In this document: piece after piece, positions 33,988-43,093 of the stretch
Position numbering within the stretch: the stretch's first letter is position 1
How the letters are laid out: each line of letters opens with the position of its first letter
From: an uncultured Clostridia bacterium
Lineage (GTDB): Bacteria; Bacillota; Clostridia; Oscillospirales; Ruminococcaceae
Length of the DNA stretch: 64,000 nt
Assembly (NCBI GenBank): GCA_947627875.1
Contig: CANQXS010000005.1
Coordinates: 62,001-126,000, forward strand
Reading direction: 5' to 3'
The notes under the pieces: model-generated
Database searches by the model: none
The model's input: only the letters and a program-made list of their open reading frames with translations
Told to the model about the DNA's origin: nothing
Position numbers and translations under genes: made by a program

Positions 33988-33988
<1 letters not shown>
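32927..33988 (+). CDS. vorB: 2-oxoacid:ferredoxin oxidoreductase alpha subunit (VorB type)
   Basis: This 353-residue subunit starts [20 protein letters not shown] and contains the pyrimidine-binding domain [10 protein letters not shown], typical of VOR/KOR-type enzymes. The set of four separate subunits and the ilvE and acyl-CoA synthetase neighbours favour branched-chain 2-oxo acids, though 2-oxoglutarate or pyruvate cannot be excluded by sequence alone. The ATG at 32927 has AAGGAG upstream. The stop overlaps the beta start (TGATG). Reaction: 2-oxo acid + CoA + oxidised ferredoxin to acyl-CoA + CO2, reversible with low-potential ferredoxin. Confidence 0.9.
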
Positions 33989-34740
<752 letters not shown>

Positions 34741-34742
34741 AC

Positions 34743-35279
34743 ATGGCTTACACTCAGATACTCATAGCGGGCTTCGGAGGTCAGGGCGTTCTCTTCGCCG
34801 GAAAGGTCCTCGCCTATAAAGGGCTCGAGGAGGAGAAGCAGATAAGCTGGCTGCCCTCCTACGGTCCCGAGATGCGCGGCGGCACCGCCAACTGCTCGGT
34901 AATAATCAGCGACACCCCCGTAGGCTCGCCGATAGTCTCGGAGCCCGACATTCTCGTAGTTATGAATCTTCCCTCGCTCGATAAATACGAAAACGCCGTA
35001 AAAGCGGGCGGCAGCGCCTTTATCGATTCAACGCTCATCGAGCGCAGGGTCGAAAGGACCGACATAAGCGCCTATTACATCCCCGCGACGAAGATGGCGC
35101 GCGACCTCGGTCTCCCCACTCTTGCGAATATGATAATCGTCGGAAAGGTCATACGCGAGACCGGCGTGATAGATATGGACGGCCTGCGCGACGCCCTCGC
35201 AAAAACGGTCTCGGCAAAGCATCAGGATCTTATTGAAGCTAACCTCAAGGCTATTGAGGCAGGATATAACTATATTTAA
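34743..35279 (+). CDS. 2-oxoacid:ferredoxin oxidoreductase gamma subunit
   Basis: This 178-residue subunit begins MAYTQILIAGFGGQGVLFAGKVLA, the standard gamma-domain start, and has SYGPEMRGGTANCSV next. It completes the four-subunit enzyme. The ATG at 34743 is 10 bp after GGAGG; a GTG at 34737 overlapping the beta stop is also possible. Confidence 0.92.
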   Translation: MAYTQILIAGFGGQGVLFAGKVLAYKGLEEEKQISWLPSYGPEMRGGTANCSVIISDTPVGSPIVSEPDILVVMNLPSLDKYENAVKAGGSAFIDSTLIERRVERTDISAYYIPATKMARDLGLPTLANMIIVGKVIRETGVIDMDGLRDALAKTVSAKHQDLIEANLKAIEAGYNYI

Positions 35280-35293
35280 AGGAGAGATATTCA

Positions 35294-36361
35294 ATGCTTG
35301 ACATCAAAATAACAAAAACGGCTTCGCCGAAGAAAAAGCCCGCCAAGGGCGAGCCTCTCGGCTTCGGTCACATCTTTACCGACCACATGTTCGTTATGAA
35401 TTACACCGAGGGCAAGGGCTGGCACGGCCCGAGGATAGTCCCATTCGGCGATATTTCGCTCAGCCCCGCGGCTATGGTCTTCCATTACGGTCAGACTATG
35501 TTCGAGGGCTTAAAGGCCTATAGGGGAGACAGCGGCGATATCTATCTCTTCCGCCCCGATATGAACGCCAAGCGCGCCAACACCTCGAACGACAGGCTCT
35601 GCATACCCCATATTCCCGAGGAGGATTTCGTTCAGGCGGTAAAAGCCGTTGTAGATGTCGACCGCGACTGGGTACCCTCCGAGGAAGGCACCTCGCTCTA
35701 TATCCGCCCGTTCATCATCTCTACCGACGCTCATCTCGGCGTCGCCCCTTCTAAAACCTATCTCTTTATGGTCATTCTCTCTCCTTCGGGAGCATATTAC
35801 GAGAGCGGTCTCGAGCCCGTAGGAATATGGATCGAGGACGAATATGTAAGAGCGGTCCGCGGCGGTATGGGCTTTGCCAAGACCGGCGGCAACTACGCCG
35901 CTTCGCTCGCGGCACAGGTAAAGGCACACGACGGCGGCTATTCCCAGGCTCTCTGGCTCGACGGCGTAGAGCGCAAATATATCGAAGAAGTCGGCTCGAT
36001 GAACATCGCCTTCAAGATAAGCGGCAAGGTCGTTACCCCGATGCTCAACGGCTCTATCCTCCCCGGAATCACCCGCAATTCTATACTTCATCTCTGCCGC
36101 GAGTGGGGATATGAGGTCGAGGAGCGCAGGATTTCCGTCGACGAGCTCATCGAGGCTGCGCATTCCGGCGCTCTCGAAGAGGTATTCGGAACCGGCACCG
36201 CGGCTGTAGTTTCTCCCGTCGGAAAGCTCAGATATAAAGACGAAGTTATAGATATCGGCGGCGGAAAAATAGGCGAGCTTACCCAGCGCCTCTACGACGA
36301 ACTCACGGGTATTCAGTGGGGCAAGAAGCCCGATCCCTACGGCTGGAGGGTCACCGTTTGA
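35294..36361 (+). CDS. ilvE: Branched-chain amino acid aminotransferase
   Basis: This 355-residue fold-type IV PLP enzyme interconverts branched-chain 2-oxo acids and Leu, Ile or Val. The family segments FEGLKAYR, LYIRPFI and YIEEVGSMNIAF are present, with the PLP lysine expected in the segment RKYIEEVGS. AAAGGAG precedes the ATG. It ends the T-box operon, directly after the oxidoreductase, so it would aminate or deaminate that enzyme's substrate. Confidence 0.95.
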   Translation: MLDIKITKTASPKKKPAKGEPLGFGHIFTDHMFVMNYTEGKGWHGPRIVPFGDISLSPAAMVFHYGQTMFEGLKAYRGDSGDIYLFRPDMNAKRANTSNDRLCIPHIPEEDFVQAVKAVVDVDRDWVPSEEGTSLYIRPFIISTDAHLGVAPSKTYLFMVILSPSGAYYESGLEPVGIWIEDEYVRAVRGGMGFAKTGGNYAASLAAQVKAHDGGYSQALWLDGVERKYIEEVGSMNIAFKISGKVVTPMLNGSILPGITRNSILHLCREWGYEVEERRISVDELIEAAHSGALEEVFGTGTAAVVSPVGKLRYKDEVIDIGGGKIGELTQRLYDELTGIQWGKKPDPYGWRVTV

Positions 36362-36422
36362 GCTTGCGCGAAGTCCGAAAAACTCGCTCGAAAGAAATTT
36401 GATTAAAATTTACAAAAATTAC

Positions 36423-36454
36423 TTGACATTTGCCGCGAAATATGGCACTATAAT
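36423..36454 (+). promoter_or_regulatory. Promoter of secreted repeat protein
   Basis: TTGACA and TATAAT are separated by 20 bp, longer than usual; a CTCAA/TTGAG hairpin lies in the leader. Confidence 0.5.
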
Positions 36455-36509
36455 AGATGTAGATTCTCAAAATCTTGAGGTCTTAAATGAAAATAGGAGG
36501 TCATTTACA

Positions 36510-37106
36510 ATGACAAAGAAGATTCTTGCAATCGCCTTAGCCGCTGTTATGGTTATGGCTCTTAGCGTAGCTGCTTTTGCAGATTACGAAGCTGTTGACG
36601 AGCTCGGCGGTCCTCTCACCGGTAACAAGACCATTCCGCTCCCCTCTACTCTCGATATTTCCAACGGTGCGACTGTTACTCTTAAGGTAAAGGGAACCTC
36701 TGCCGATTCCGCCATCAGATTCTACCTCACCGGTCCCACCGATAACGAGCGCGTTACCGATGCTATCTCCGTCCCTGTTGTTGACGGCGCTTTCGAAGCC
36801 GAAGTCGTTATGACTATCGACTCCACCGGTGCTATCCAGGGCAGTGCCGATCCTACCGTTCTTATGATCAAGGGTCCTCAGGCCGGCGTTGACATCACCG
36901 ACACCACCTTCGAGTCCCTCGTTTTCGTAGGAATCGATGCTCCCGCTGCTGAGCCCGCTGCCGAGGAAACTCCCGCCGCTGACGAAGCTCCCGCTGCCGA
37001 TGCTGCTCCTGCCGACACCACTCCCGCTCCCGACACCGGTCTTGCCCTCGCGGTTATCCCCGCTGTTATGGCTCTTGCGGCTGTCGCTGTCTCCAAGAAG
37101 CACTGA
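36510..37106 (+). CDS. Secreted protein with PAADE repeats and TG-type C-terminal anchor
   Basis: This 198-residue protein has a signal peptide (MTKKILAIALAAVMVMALS, cleavage after about AFA at 23), a folded part of unknown family (about 25-145), an Ala/Pro/Glu repeat (PAADE units), and the C-terminal sequence PDTGLALAVIPAVMALAAVAV followed by SKKH. This tail resembles a sortase signal (a TG motif, hydrophobic helix, basic end) but is not LPXTG. A paralogue with the same ends and a different middle lies at 52793-53500. It is likely a surface protein. A GGAGG site precedes the ATG. Confidence 0.85.
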   Translation: MTKKILAIALAAVMVMALSVAAFADYEAVDELGGPLTGNKTIPLPSTLDISNGATVTLKVKGTSADSAIRFYLTGPTDNERVTDAISVPVVDGAFEAEVVMTIDSTGAIQGSADPTVLMIKGPQAGVDITDTTFESLVFVGIDAPAAEPAAEETPAADEAPAADAAPADTTPAPDTGLALAVIPAVMALAAVAVSKKH

Positions 37107-37145
37107 TTTGAGCTTATTCCCGATACCGGAAATATAACATGCTCC

Positions 37146-37178
37146 AAAACCGTATCCGCTTTGCGGGTGCGGTTTTTG
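37146..37178 (+). terminator. Intrinsic terminator
   Basis: The 13-bp stem AAACCGTATCCGC / GCGGGTGCGGTTT (two G-U type pairs) is followed by T. Confidence 0.8.
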
Positions 37179-37179
37179 C

Positions 37180-37208
37180 TTGACAGCCCTTTGCGTTTAT
37201 GTTAAACT
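37180..37208 (+). promoter_or_regulatory. Promoter of prmA
   Basis: TTGACA and TAAACT are separated by 17 bp. Confidence 0.75.
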
Positions 37209-37234
37209 AATCAAAAAACGACGGGAGACAGATT

Positions 37235-38191
37235 ATGGACTGGCTTGAACTCAGGATACACACGGAGCATAAATTTATGGACGACCTCGCTGCGGCGCTG
37301 ATTTCTGCGGGGATAACGGGGCTCGTTATCAACGACCCCGAGGACGTGAGGGAGTTTGCCGCCGAAAAGAATTCGAGCTGGGATTATATCGACGACGAGC
37401 TTCTTAAGTCGGCGACCTCGGGCGACGCCTACGTTACCGTCTATCTTTCGGGCGACGCCGAGGGGGCTGCTATGGCGGAATCGGTCCGCTGCGCGCTTGA
37501 CAGGCTCACCTCGCTCGGAATCTCCTACCGGACCGAGAGCGGGAATATCCGCGAAGAGGACTGGGCTAACGAATGGAAGAAATTCTTCAAGCCCCAGCCG
37601 ATAGGCGAGAGGCTAATAATAAAGCCCTCCTGGGAGGAGGTCCCCGACCCGAAAGGGCGGGCGATAGTCGAGCTCGACCCCGAAAACAGCTTCGGAACGG
37701 GCCGCCACCACACCACTCAGCTCTGCCTCGAGCTCCTCGAAAAATATGTCCGCGAAGGGGACAGCGTCATCGACCTCGGCTGCGGCAGCGGTATAATCTT
37801 CATCTCGGCGCTGCTCCTCGGCGCGAAGAACGCCGTCGGAGTTGATATTTCCCCCGACGCTGCGAAAATCTCCCGCCGCAACGCCCGCAAGAACGGCATA
37901 GCCGACGAAAGAGCCGAGATCTACTGCGGCGACGCAGTCGCAGACCCCGAGCTCCGCGCAAAGGTCAGCCGAAAATACGACATAGTCGCGGCGAATATCG
38001 TCGCCGACGTGCTCCTCAATATGAAAGAGCTCTTTGCCGAGACCGCAAGGCAGGGCGGAACGCTTATCCTCTCGGGCATAATCGACGGCAGGACCGACGA
38101 AGTGTTTTCCGCGATGGAAAGCCTCGGATTTGAACTTACCGAGCAGCACCACCGCGACATCTGGAACGCCGCGGCATTCAAAAAGATATAA
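37235..38191 (+). CDS. prmA: Ribosomal protein L11 methyltransferase
   Basis: This 318-residue SAM-dependent enzyme methylates ribosomal protein L11. The SAM motif I is VIDLGCGSGIIFISALLLGA (about residue 170), preceded by FGTGRHHTTQLCLELLE, a PrmA hallmark, and followed by AANIVADVLL. It has the N-terminal L11-binding domain. It is monocistronic, with promoter and terminator in place. Confidence 0.95.
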   Translation: MDWLELRIHTEHKFMDDLAAALISAGITGLVINDPEDVREFAAEKNSSWDYIDDELLKSATSGDAYVTVYLSGDAEGAAMAESVRCALDRLTSLGISYRTESGNIREEDWANEWKKFFKPQPIGERLIIKPSWEEVPDPKGRAIVELDPENSFGTGRHHTTQLCLELLEKYVREGDSVIDLGCGSGIIFISALLLGAKNAVGVDISPDAAKISRRNARKNGIADERAEIYCGDAVADPELRAKVSRKYDIVAANIVADVLLNMKELFAETARQGGTLILSGIIDGRTDEVFSAMESLGFELTEQHHRDIWNAAAFKKI

Positions 38192-38196
38192 AAAAA

Positions 38197-38226
38197 CCGC
38201 CGGAGCCCAAAGCTTCGGCGGCAGTT
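38197..38226. terminator. Bidirectional terminator
   Basis: The stem CCGCCGGAGC / GCTTCGGCGG with flanking A and T runs lies between convergent genes. Confidence 0.8.
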
Positions 38227-38228
38227 TT

Positions 38229-39755
38229 TTACATCAGCGGCGAGAACAGCTTTAAAACCGCCTGGAGCAGCGCGTAGAGCGCGCCCTTCTTTTTTATTTC
38301 CTCAAGGGTTATTTCCTGCGATTTCTCCTGAGTCTCCAAAAAGTCGCGCTCGACGTCGGCTACGCAGCCCGATTTATAGAACAGCACGCAGTTTTCAAAG
38401 TGGAGGTAAAGGCTCCTGAAATCAAAGTTTGCCGTCCCGACTATGCAAACCTTCCCGTCCATGCTGACGCTCTTTGCATGGATAAATCCCGGCGTATACT
38501 CGAATATCCTTACCCCGCTCATAAGGAGCGTTCTGTAATTCGAGCGCGTCACCGCCATAACCGTCTTTTTGTCGGGAATATGAGGCGTGATTATCCTTAC
38601 ATCGACACCGCTCTTTGCTGCGTGGCAGAGGGCGGTCGTCATTTCGTTGTCGAGAATAAGATAGGGGGTCGTAACATAAAAATGGTCGGTAGCGGTGTTT
38701 ATCAGGCCCATATAGCAGAGCTCGCAGGTGCGGTCGTCGGTCGAAGGACCGTCGGCAAAGGGTTGGATATATCCGTCGCCCTCGCAGGAGAGTGTGCTCG
38801 CGTATTCCCTGTAGTCGATTTTGGTCTCCCCGCGCGAGAAGTGCCAGAGCTGCAAAAAGATCTCGGTGAGCTTCGTCACGGCCTGCCCTTTAAGCATAAC
38901 GCCGGTGTCCTTCCAATGCCCGAAGCGCTCGACCTCGTTTATATATTCGTCGGCGAGGTTTATTCCTCCGGTAAAGCCGACGTTTCCGTCAACGACGAGT
39001 ATCTTTCTGTGGTCGCGGTAGTTGAGGAACGCGTCGAGCGAGGGCTTCATTCTGTTGAACACCGATACCCTAAAGCCCATTTCCTCCAAGGAGCGGTAGT
39101 ATTTTCGCGGAAGCTTGTTTATCGTCCCGATGTCGTCATACATTATCCTTACTTCAACGCCCTCGTCGACCTTTTTCCTGAGCAGTTCGAGCACGCTTCC
39201 GAGCATTTTTCCGTCCTCGATGATGAAGTATTCGAGGAAAACGAACCTCTTCGCCGCCGCTATCTCCCTCATTATCGCTGCGAAGTATTCTTCGCCCGAG
39301 GGGAAATAAACCGCCTCGGTGTTGCCGTAAACGGGGGCGTAAGCAGTCTTTTCAACGAATCTGAGCTGCTTTGCGACCTCGGGGTCGTCTTTCTCTATAT
39401 CCGAGATAGGGTCTTCGGGGTTGGGGAGGGTGTTCCGCATAAGGGTGCGGTAATTCTTGAAGCGCTTCGAGATACGCCTGCTCTGCTTCGACTTTGCAAA
39501 CAGAAGATAGAGCGGCGCGCCGATGACCGGCACCGCCATAACGAGTATTACCCAAGGCAGCTTGAATGAGGGGTTCATATTCTGGTTCGAGATATCGAGC
39601 ACGATAAGCACCGAAACCGCAAGGGTGAAGAAGTAATATACCGAGAATCTCGCCGCGAGGACCCCGATGAACACGAACAGGATTATTACCTGAATGAGCA
39701 TAAGGAGAACGGTTATAAACATTCTGCTCTGTATAATTTTCAGGAACTTTTTCAT
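38229..39755 (-). CDS. cls: Cardiolipin synthase
   Basis: This 508-residue membrane enzyme joins two phosphatidylglycerol molecules to form cardiolipin. It has two N-terminal membrane helices and two phospholipase-D HKD motifs: HRKILVVDGNVGFTGG and HAKSVSMDGKVCIVGTANFD. The ATG at 39755 has AAGGAG upstream; a longer frame to 39788 lies before that site. It is divergent from the pseudokinase gene across a region with phased GTTACAA repeats. Confidence 0.94.
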   Translation of the reverse strand: MKKFLKIIQSRMFITVLLMLIQVIILFVFIGVLAARFSVYYFFTLAVSVLIVLDISNQNMNPSFKLPWVILVMAVPVIGAPLYLLFAKSKQSRRISKRFKNYRTLMRNTLPNPEDPISDIEKDDPEVAKQLRFVEKTAYAPVYGNTEAVYFPSGEEYFAAIMREIAAAKRFVFLEYFIIEDGKMLGSVLELLRKKVDEGVEVRIMYDDIGTINKLPRKYYRSLEEMGFRVSVFNRMKPSLDAFLNYRDHRKILVVDGNVGFTGGINLADEYINEVERFGHWKDTGVMLKGQAVTKLTEIFLQLWHFSRGETKIDYREYASTLSCEGDGYIQPFADGPSTDDRTCELCYMGLINTATDHFYVTTPYLILDNEMTTALCHAAKSGVDVRIITPHIPDKKTVMAVTRSNYRTLLMSGVRIFEYTPGFIHAKSVSMDGKVCIVGTANFDFRSLYLHFENCVLFYKSGCVADVERDFLETQEKSQEITLEEIKKKGALYALLQAVLKLFSPLM

Positions 39756-39822
39756 TTTTTTCTTCTCCTTCCCGTTTTTTTCTCTCAATTATATTATAAC
39801 GCGCCTGTCAAGCCCGTAAAAA

Positions 39823-39849
39823 GTTACAAGTTGGTTACAACTAAGTTAC
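39823..39849. promoter_or_regulatory. Three phased GTTAC direct repeats
   Basis: GTTACAA at 39823 and 39834 and GTTAC at 39845 are exactly 11 bp apart. Such spacing is typical of OmpR/PhoP-type response regulator sites. The array ends 17 bp before the -35 box of the pseudokinase gene, a good place for an activator. Confidence 0.55.
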
Positions 39850-39865
39850 GATTTGGGTTTTTATG

Positions 39866-39894
39866 TTGACAATCGGGGCTTTCGGGGCTAAAAT
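39866..39894 (+). promoter_or_regulatory. Promoter of pseudokinase gene
   Basis: TTGACA and TAAAAT are separated by 17 bp. Confidence 0.75.
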
Positions 39895-39954
39895 ATATTG
39901 AAGATATTCTTAAACGAATAGTTTGTGCATTCATCTGAAAGGAAGACTGTTTTA

Positions 39955-41727
39955 ATGAGTGAACACACCACGCTTTGTATGGGCTGTATGGAGCCGCTTG
40001 AAGAAGCGGGGATATGCCCCTACTGCGGATACGACGACAATTCTCCCTCGCAGCCGAGCTATCTTATGCCTAAAACCGTGCTCGACGGAAGGTATATAGT
40101 CGGCAGGCTTTTATCTGCCAACGGGGAATCGGCGCTGTATATAGGATACGACAAAACGACCGACCAAAAGGTAACGGTCAGGGAATATATGCCCGACGCG
40201 CTCTGCTCCCGCAGCCGCGAAGCCCCCGATATAAAGGTGAATCAGGGCGCAGTTGTGCAATATAAGAATTACATGTCGGAATTCGTCGAGCTCAACCGCA
40301 ACCTTATGAGGCTCAGAAGCGCGACCTCCCATATCCTTGCTCCGCTCGATATGTTTTCCCAGAACAACACCGCTTATGTGATAATGCAATATGCCGAAGC
40401 GATAACCCTTCGGCAGTACCTTGCCGACAATGCCGGAGAGCTCACCTGGGACCAGGTCAGAAAGCTCTTCCCGCCCCTTTTGACCACCCTGAGCTGCATA
40501 CATAATGCAGGAATTCTTCACAGGGGAATAAGTCTCGACAATATCCTCGTCACCGAGCGCGGCGAGCTCTTGCTCACCGGCTTCTCGATACCCGAGATAA
40601 GGACCGTCAACACCGACCTCGCGCCCGAGCTTTATACGGGCTGTTCCGCGCCAGAGCAGTATGCCTCGAGCGAGTGGATAGGCACCTGGACCGACGTTTA
40701 TGGGGTCGCGGCGGTTATGTACCGCCTCCTCACCGGTTGTATGCCTACCGAGCCTATGGCGCGAGTCGGCAGCGACGACCTCTTGGAGCCCGCAAAGATA
40801 AACCCCAACGTCCCCGCTAACGTCTCGAAGGTCATAATGCAGGCTATGCGCCTGAAATGCGATTCGAGGATCCAGACCGTAACGGAATTCGTCACAAAGC
40901 TCTTCGAGCAGCCGAGCTATATGCAGAAGCTCCCCAACGGCTCTACCCAGACTATACCGATCCAGGTCCCTCGGCAGCAGGACAGAGAAGCGCGCCGCAG
41001 AAGAAAGAAGCGCACCGCCGTTATCGCGAACGTGTTTATGGTGCTTTTGGGAATAGCCCTCGTTGCGGCTTTGGTAGCCGGCTTCGTCCTCCTTGCGAGA
41101 ATGATACTGCCCGACAGCTCCGGTCCCGACCGCGGCGAAGCTTCGCAGTCCTCCAACTCCGTTGTTCAGCCCGTCCCGACGACCGCCTCAGAGCCGGTTA
41201 CCGAGCCCCCTATAACCGAGCCCGCCGTCCCGACCACTCAGGCGACAACCGTTCAGCAGGGCAATATGTTCGTAATGCCCAACTTCCTCGGTCAGCGCTA
41301 CGATTCCGTAAGCGCGAGCGAGACCTGGAAGGAGCGCCTTGTGTTTGAAGTGACCTACGATTACTCCGAGGAATATGACGACGGTCTCATCTGCGAGCAG
41401 GACATCGAGGAGGGGACCACCCTCTACCCGATCCAGACCGTTAAGATAATCGTCAGCAAGGGTCTTTCAACGGTAGATATTCCCGATTTCTTTGACGAGA
41501 ACGGCTTCAGAATGACCGCGGAGCAGTATACCGCCATTCTCGACAGCCTCAACATCAAATACGAATACCGCAAGGTCGAAACTCCTTACGAGGCAACGGG
41601 CTACGTTATGGGCGTCTTCTGCCCCGAGACGGGCGGAGAAGTCGGCGGAAAGATAAACGTCGCCGAAGGAAACACCCTTTATGTCGACGTTTCCGAGTTT
41701 ACGCCTACCGTAGGACCCGTCGGATAA
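39955..41727 (+). CDS. Membrane PASTA pseudokinase with zinc ribbon
   Basis: This 590-residue protein has an N-terminal zinc ribbon (CMGCMEPLEEAGICPYCGY), a Ser/Thr-kinase-like domain (about 45-325), a basic stretch, one membrane helix (about 354-384), a Thr/Pro linker and C-terminal PASTA-like repeats outside the cell. The catalytic motifs are altered: the ATP lysine position reads VTVREYM (Arg76), HRD reads HRG (189-191), and DFG reads TGF (208-210). APE-like SAPEQY is kept. It is therefore probably a pseudokinase that senses cell-wall fragments through PASTA (family knowledge) and signals by binding. The ATG at 39955 has GAAAGGAAG upstream. Confidence 0.88.
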   Translation: MSEHTTLCMGCMEPLEEAGICPYCGYDDNSPSQPSYLMPKTVLDGRYIVGRLLSANGESALYIGYDKTTDQKVTVREYMPDALCSRSREAPDIKVNQGAVVQYKNYMSEFVELNRNLMRLRSATSHILAPLDMFSQNNTAYVIMQYAEAITLRQYLADNAGELTWDQVRKLFPPLLTTLSCIHNAGILHRGISLDNILVTERGELLLTGFSIPEIRTVNTDLAPELYTGCSAPEQYASSEWIGTWTDVYGVAAVMYRLLTGCMPTEPMARVGSDDLLEPAKINPNVPANVSKVIMQAMRLKCDSRIQTVTEFVTKLFEQPSYMQKLPNGSTQTIPIQVPRQQDREARRRRKKRTAVIANVFMVLLGIALVAALVAGFVLLARMILPDSSGPDRGEASQSSNSVVQPVPTTASEPVTEPPITEPAVPTTQATTVQQGNMFVMPNFLGQRYDSVSASETWKERLVFEVTYDYSEEYDDGLICEQDIEEGTTLYPIQTVKIIVSKGLSTVDIPDFFDENGFRMTAEQYTAILDSLNIKYEYRKVETPYEATGYVMGVFCPETGGEVGGKINVAEGNTLYVDVSEFTPTVGPVG

Positions 41728-41757
41728 TCGCGCTCGTAATTATACACAGATATTTCA

Positions 41758-41792
41758 AAAAAGACGTGTCGATTTTCGGCACGTCTTTATTG
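41758..41792 (+). terminator. Intrinsic terminator
   Basis: AAAGACGTG / CACGTCTTT with an inner TCG/CGG extension is followed by a T-rich tail. Confidence 0.8.
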
Positions 41793-41802
41793 CAGAAATT
41801 TC

Positions 41803-41831
41803 TTGACTTTGTAAATTTACTGTGATATTCT
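41803..41831 (+). promoter_or_regulatory. Promoter of pfkA
   Basis: TTGACT and TATTCT are separated by 17 bp. Confidence 0.75.
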
Positions 41832-41909
41832 AATGGTATCTACGGGGGTTATCCTGCGGAAGATCGGTAATCCTGTCTGCAATATTAAAGTTTTGGAGGC
41901 ATTACTTTT

Positions 41910-42884
41910 ATGGCAATGACAATAGGTATTCTTACCAGCGGCGGCGATGCTCCGGGTATGAACGCGGCGATACGCGCGGCTACCAGAGCGGCAATAGCAA
42001 AGGGTCATAAAGTGATCGGTATACGCAGAGGATATCAGGGGCTTATCGAGGGCGATATGTATGAGCTCACCGCCCGCGACGTTTCGGATATTCTTCACCG
42101 CGGCGGAACGATGCTCTGCACCGCCCGCAGCAAGGATTTCACCACTCAGGCAGGGCTTGACAAAGCCATGCAGAACTGTAAAAACGCCGGCATCGAGGCT
42201 CTTATAGTCATCGGAGGCGACGGAACATACCGCGGTGCGCTCGATTTCTCGCGCCTCGGAATGCCCTGCGTCGGTATCCCCGGGACTATCGACAACGATA
42301 TCGTCTGCACCGAATACACCATCGGCTTCGATACCGCTCAGAACACCGCTCTCGAGATGCTCGACAAGCTCAAAGACACCGAAATGTCTCATCACCGCTG
42401 CTCGGTCGTTGAGGTAATGGGCAGAAACGCAGGTCATATCGGCGTAAACGTCGCAGCGGCGACGGGCGCTATCGACTGCCTTACGGTAGAAATTCCCTAC
42501 GATTTAGACGATATCTGCCGCAAGATAATCGAGCAGAAGAACGCCGGAAAGACTCACTTCGAGCTTATAGTCTGCGAAGGCGTCGTCCACGGCGATTTTA
42601 CCTCAGACCATATCGCCAAGTATATCGAGCAAAAAACCGGAGTTACCTCCCGCGCGACCGTTTTGGGTCACGTTCAGCGCGGCGGCGCGCCCACCTGCTT
42701 CGACCGCGTTATGGCGCTCAAAATGGGCTACTACGCCGTTGAGCTCCTTGCAAACGGTCAGCATAACAGGATCGTCGCGGTAAAGAACAACAAGATCGTA
42801 GACTACGATATCGAAGAAGCCCTCAGAATGCAGAAGGGCTACGACGAAAAGCTCCATTCGGTCCTGCGCGTGCTTTCCATCTAA
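41910..42884 (+). CDS. pfkA: 6-phosphofructokinase
   Basis: This 324-residue ATP-type enzyme phosphorylates fructose-6-phosphate in glycolysis. ILTSGGDAPGMNAAIRA and VIGGDGTYRGA (ATP site) and the catalytic PGTIDNDI are intact. The Gly in GGDGT favours ATP over pyrophosphate as donor. TTGGAGG precedes the ATG. It is monocistronic, followed by a THF riboswitch. Confidence 0.96.
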   Translation: MAMTIGILTSGGDAPGMNAAIRAATRAAIAKGHKVIGIRRGYQGLIEGDMYELTARDVSDILHRGGTMLCTARSKDFTTQAGLDKAMQNCKNAGIEALIVIGGDGTYRGALDFSRLGMPCVGIPGTIDNDIVCTEYTIGFDTAQNTALEMLDKLKDTEMSHHRCSVVEVMGRNAGHIGVNVAAATGAIDCLTVEIPYDLDDICRKIIEQKNAGKTHFELIVCEGVVHGDFTSDHIAKYIEQKTGVTSRATVLGHVQRGGAPTCFDRVMALKMGYYAVELLANGQHNRIVAVKNNKIVDYDIEEALRMQKGYDEKLHSVLRVLSI

Positions 42885-42908
42885 GCCGCAAAATATATAA
42901 AAATCATT

Positions 42909-43013
42909 TAAGAGTAGAGATACGAGCGTGAAATAGTGTCGGGCAGACGGGGAGTTGCTGCCCGAACAAAACGCCGCAAAAGCGGCTGCGGTTCGTATTT
43001 CGCATCCCGCTTA
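42909..43013 (+). ncRNA. Tetrahydrofolate (THF) riboswitch
   Basis: The 5' AAGAGTAGAGATACGAGCG and 3' TTCGTATTTCGCATCCCGC strands match the conserved arms of the THF riboswitch. Between them are hairpins CGGGCAG/CTGCCCG and CCGC-aaaa-GCGG. It lies directly before the folate transporter gene folT, its known target class. Repression by THF is expected. Confidence 0.85.
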
Positions 43014-43093
43014 ACGTGCCAATAACAAGCCTTTTTTCGGCGTCCGCATATTAAGCAGGTCAAGCCATGTTTAATTTTAAGGAGGAATTGCCG

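Noticed and set aside
36510-37106. A classical LPXTG sortase substrate
   Set aside because: The C-terminal motif is PDTG, not LPXTG; only a general similarity to sorting signals is claimed.
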